Source of the DNA: Mycolicibacterium porcinum
GTDB taxonomy: Bacteria; Actinomycetota; Actinomycetes; Mycobacteriales; Mycobacteriaceae
DNA length: 15,510 bases
Direction: 5' to 3'
NCBI GenBank assembly: GCA_001942045.1
Contig: MSTD01000079.1
Coordinates: forward strand, 1-15,510
The notes beneath the pieces were generated by a model, which was not told where the DNA came from, did no database searches, and saw only the letters and a list, made by a program, of their open reading frames with translations. Shown here in pieces: positions 15,081 through 15,510 of this stretch (positions are counted from its first letter, which is position 1; each line of letters starts with the position of its first letter). The translations under genes were made by a program, and so were the position numbers.

Positions 15081-15510
15081 ATGACGATGTTGTCACCGCT
15101 GCGCGACCATGTGCGCGGTCTCTCCGGCAAGGTGGTGCTGATCACCGGCGCTGCCAACGGAATCGGCGCCGAGACCGCTCGCCAACTCAGAGCTTTGGGA
15201 GCGCGGGTCGCGCTCGTTGATCGTGACGAGGTTTCGCTGGATCGGCTGGTCTCCGAGCTGGGTGGTGGGGCAGCCGGATTCACCGCCGACGTGACAGATG
15301 CCGATTCGGTGGATGCCGCAGTGTCCGCGGCGGCTACGCATTTCGGGGGCATCGACGTGGTGGTCGCCAATGCCGGTATTTCCAGGCCGGTCGCAACCGT
15401 ATCGAGCATCGATCCGCACGCTTTCGAGCAGGTCGTCGAGGTCAACCTCGTCGGCGTGTTCCGCATCGTCCGGGCCACGCTGCCGTCGATCGTCGAACGC
15501 AACGGTTACG
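15081..15510 (+). CDS. Short-chain dehydrogenase/reductase (SDR), second paralogue (3' end outside window)
   Basis: The first 143 residues of a classical SDR. TGAANGIG (22-29), D47 in LVDRDE (suggesting NAD(H)), NAG (97-99) and N122 in EVNLVG occur at the same residue numbers as in the first SDR, and the two align without gaps at about 55% identity (79 of 143, hand count). The catalytic Tyr and Lys lie beyond the window. ATG 15081 is supported by the alignment and by TAGCGT 7 nt upstream. Transcribed in the same direction as the AraC-family regulator and probably activated by it. Substrate unknown. Confidence 0.93.
   Translation, partial: MTMLSPLRDHVRGLSGKVVLITGAANGIGAETARQLRALGARVALVDRDEVSLDRLVSELGGGAAGFTADVTDADSVDAAVSAAATHFGGIDVVVANAGISRPVATVSSIDPHAFEQVVEVNLVGVFRIVRATLPSIVERNGY

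Overview
The window is GC-rich, densely coded actinobacterial DNA. Gene content and order point to a mycobacterium, most likely an environmental, Mycolicibacterium-like species: infB, rbfA, a DHH phosphodiesterase and a DinF-type transporter, followed further on by metallophosphoesterase (PptH type), pptT and truB, as in the Rv2839c-Rv2836c and Rv2795c-Rv2793c blocks of M. tuberculosis. The species cannot be fixed from the sequence alone.

Layout. (1) 1-5048, + strand: the 3' part of infB, then rbfA, a DHH/DHHA1 nanoRNase or c-di-AMP phosphodiesterase, and a MATE transporter, tightly packed as an operon. (2) 5057-6321: a SAM-dependent methyltransferase and a divergent MerR regulator share a 45-bp control region with a MerR-type dyad. 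The pair is bracketed by two related 62-63 bp palindromic elements. (3) 6342-7965: an EchA16-like crotonase, divergent from a DUF2277/DUF1802 pair that overlaps by GTGA. (4) 7954-10220, - strand: a CocE/NonD-type serine hydrolase and, upstream of it, a small membrane-anchored DUF3558-like protein. Their promoter carries a strong match to the KstR (cholesterol regulon) operator between a perfect TTGACA -35 and a weak -10. (5) 10385-12950, + strand: pptH, pptT and truB joined by ATGA and GTGA overlaps; truB begins with an in-frame 27-bp tandem duplication. (6) 12993-15510: an AraC/VirS-like regulator between two paralogous short-chain dehydrogenases, the second cut by the window end. Both SDR promoters carry the same two-box motif with nearly the same distance to the start codon, so the three genes look like one local regulon.

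How the genes fit together. Region 1 handles translation initiation, 30S maturation and nucleotide turnover. Region 5 pairs the activating phosphopantetheinyl transferase with the hydrolase that opposes it, next to a tRNA-modification gene. Regions 2, 4 and 6 are small regulated units whose control sites can be read directly. Seven starts fit leaderless transcription, with a -10-like TAnnnT or similar hexamer 6-7 nt before the start codon, which is common in mycobacteria. No tRNA, rRNA, insertion sequence, prophage or CRISPR array was seen, and no gene-free stretch exceeds 300 bases.
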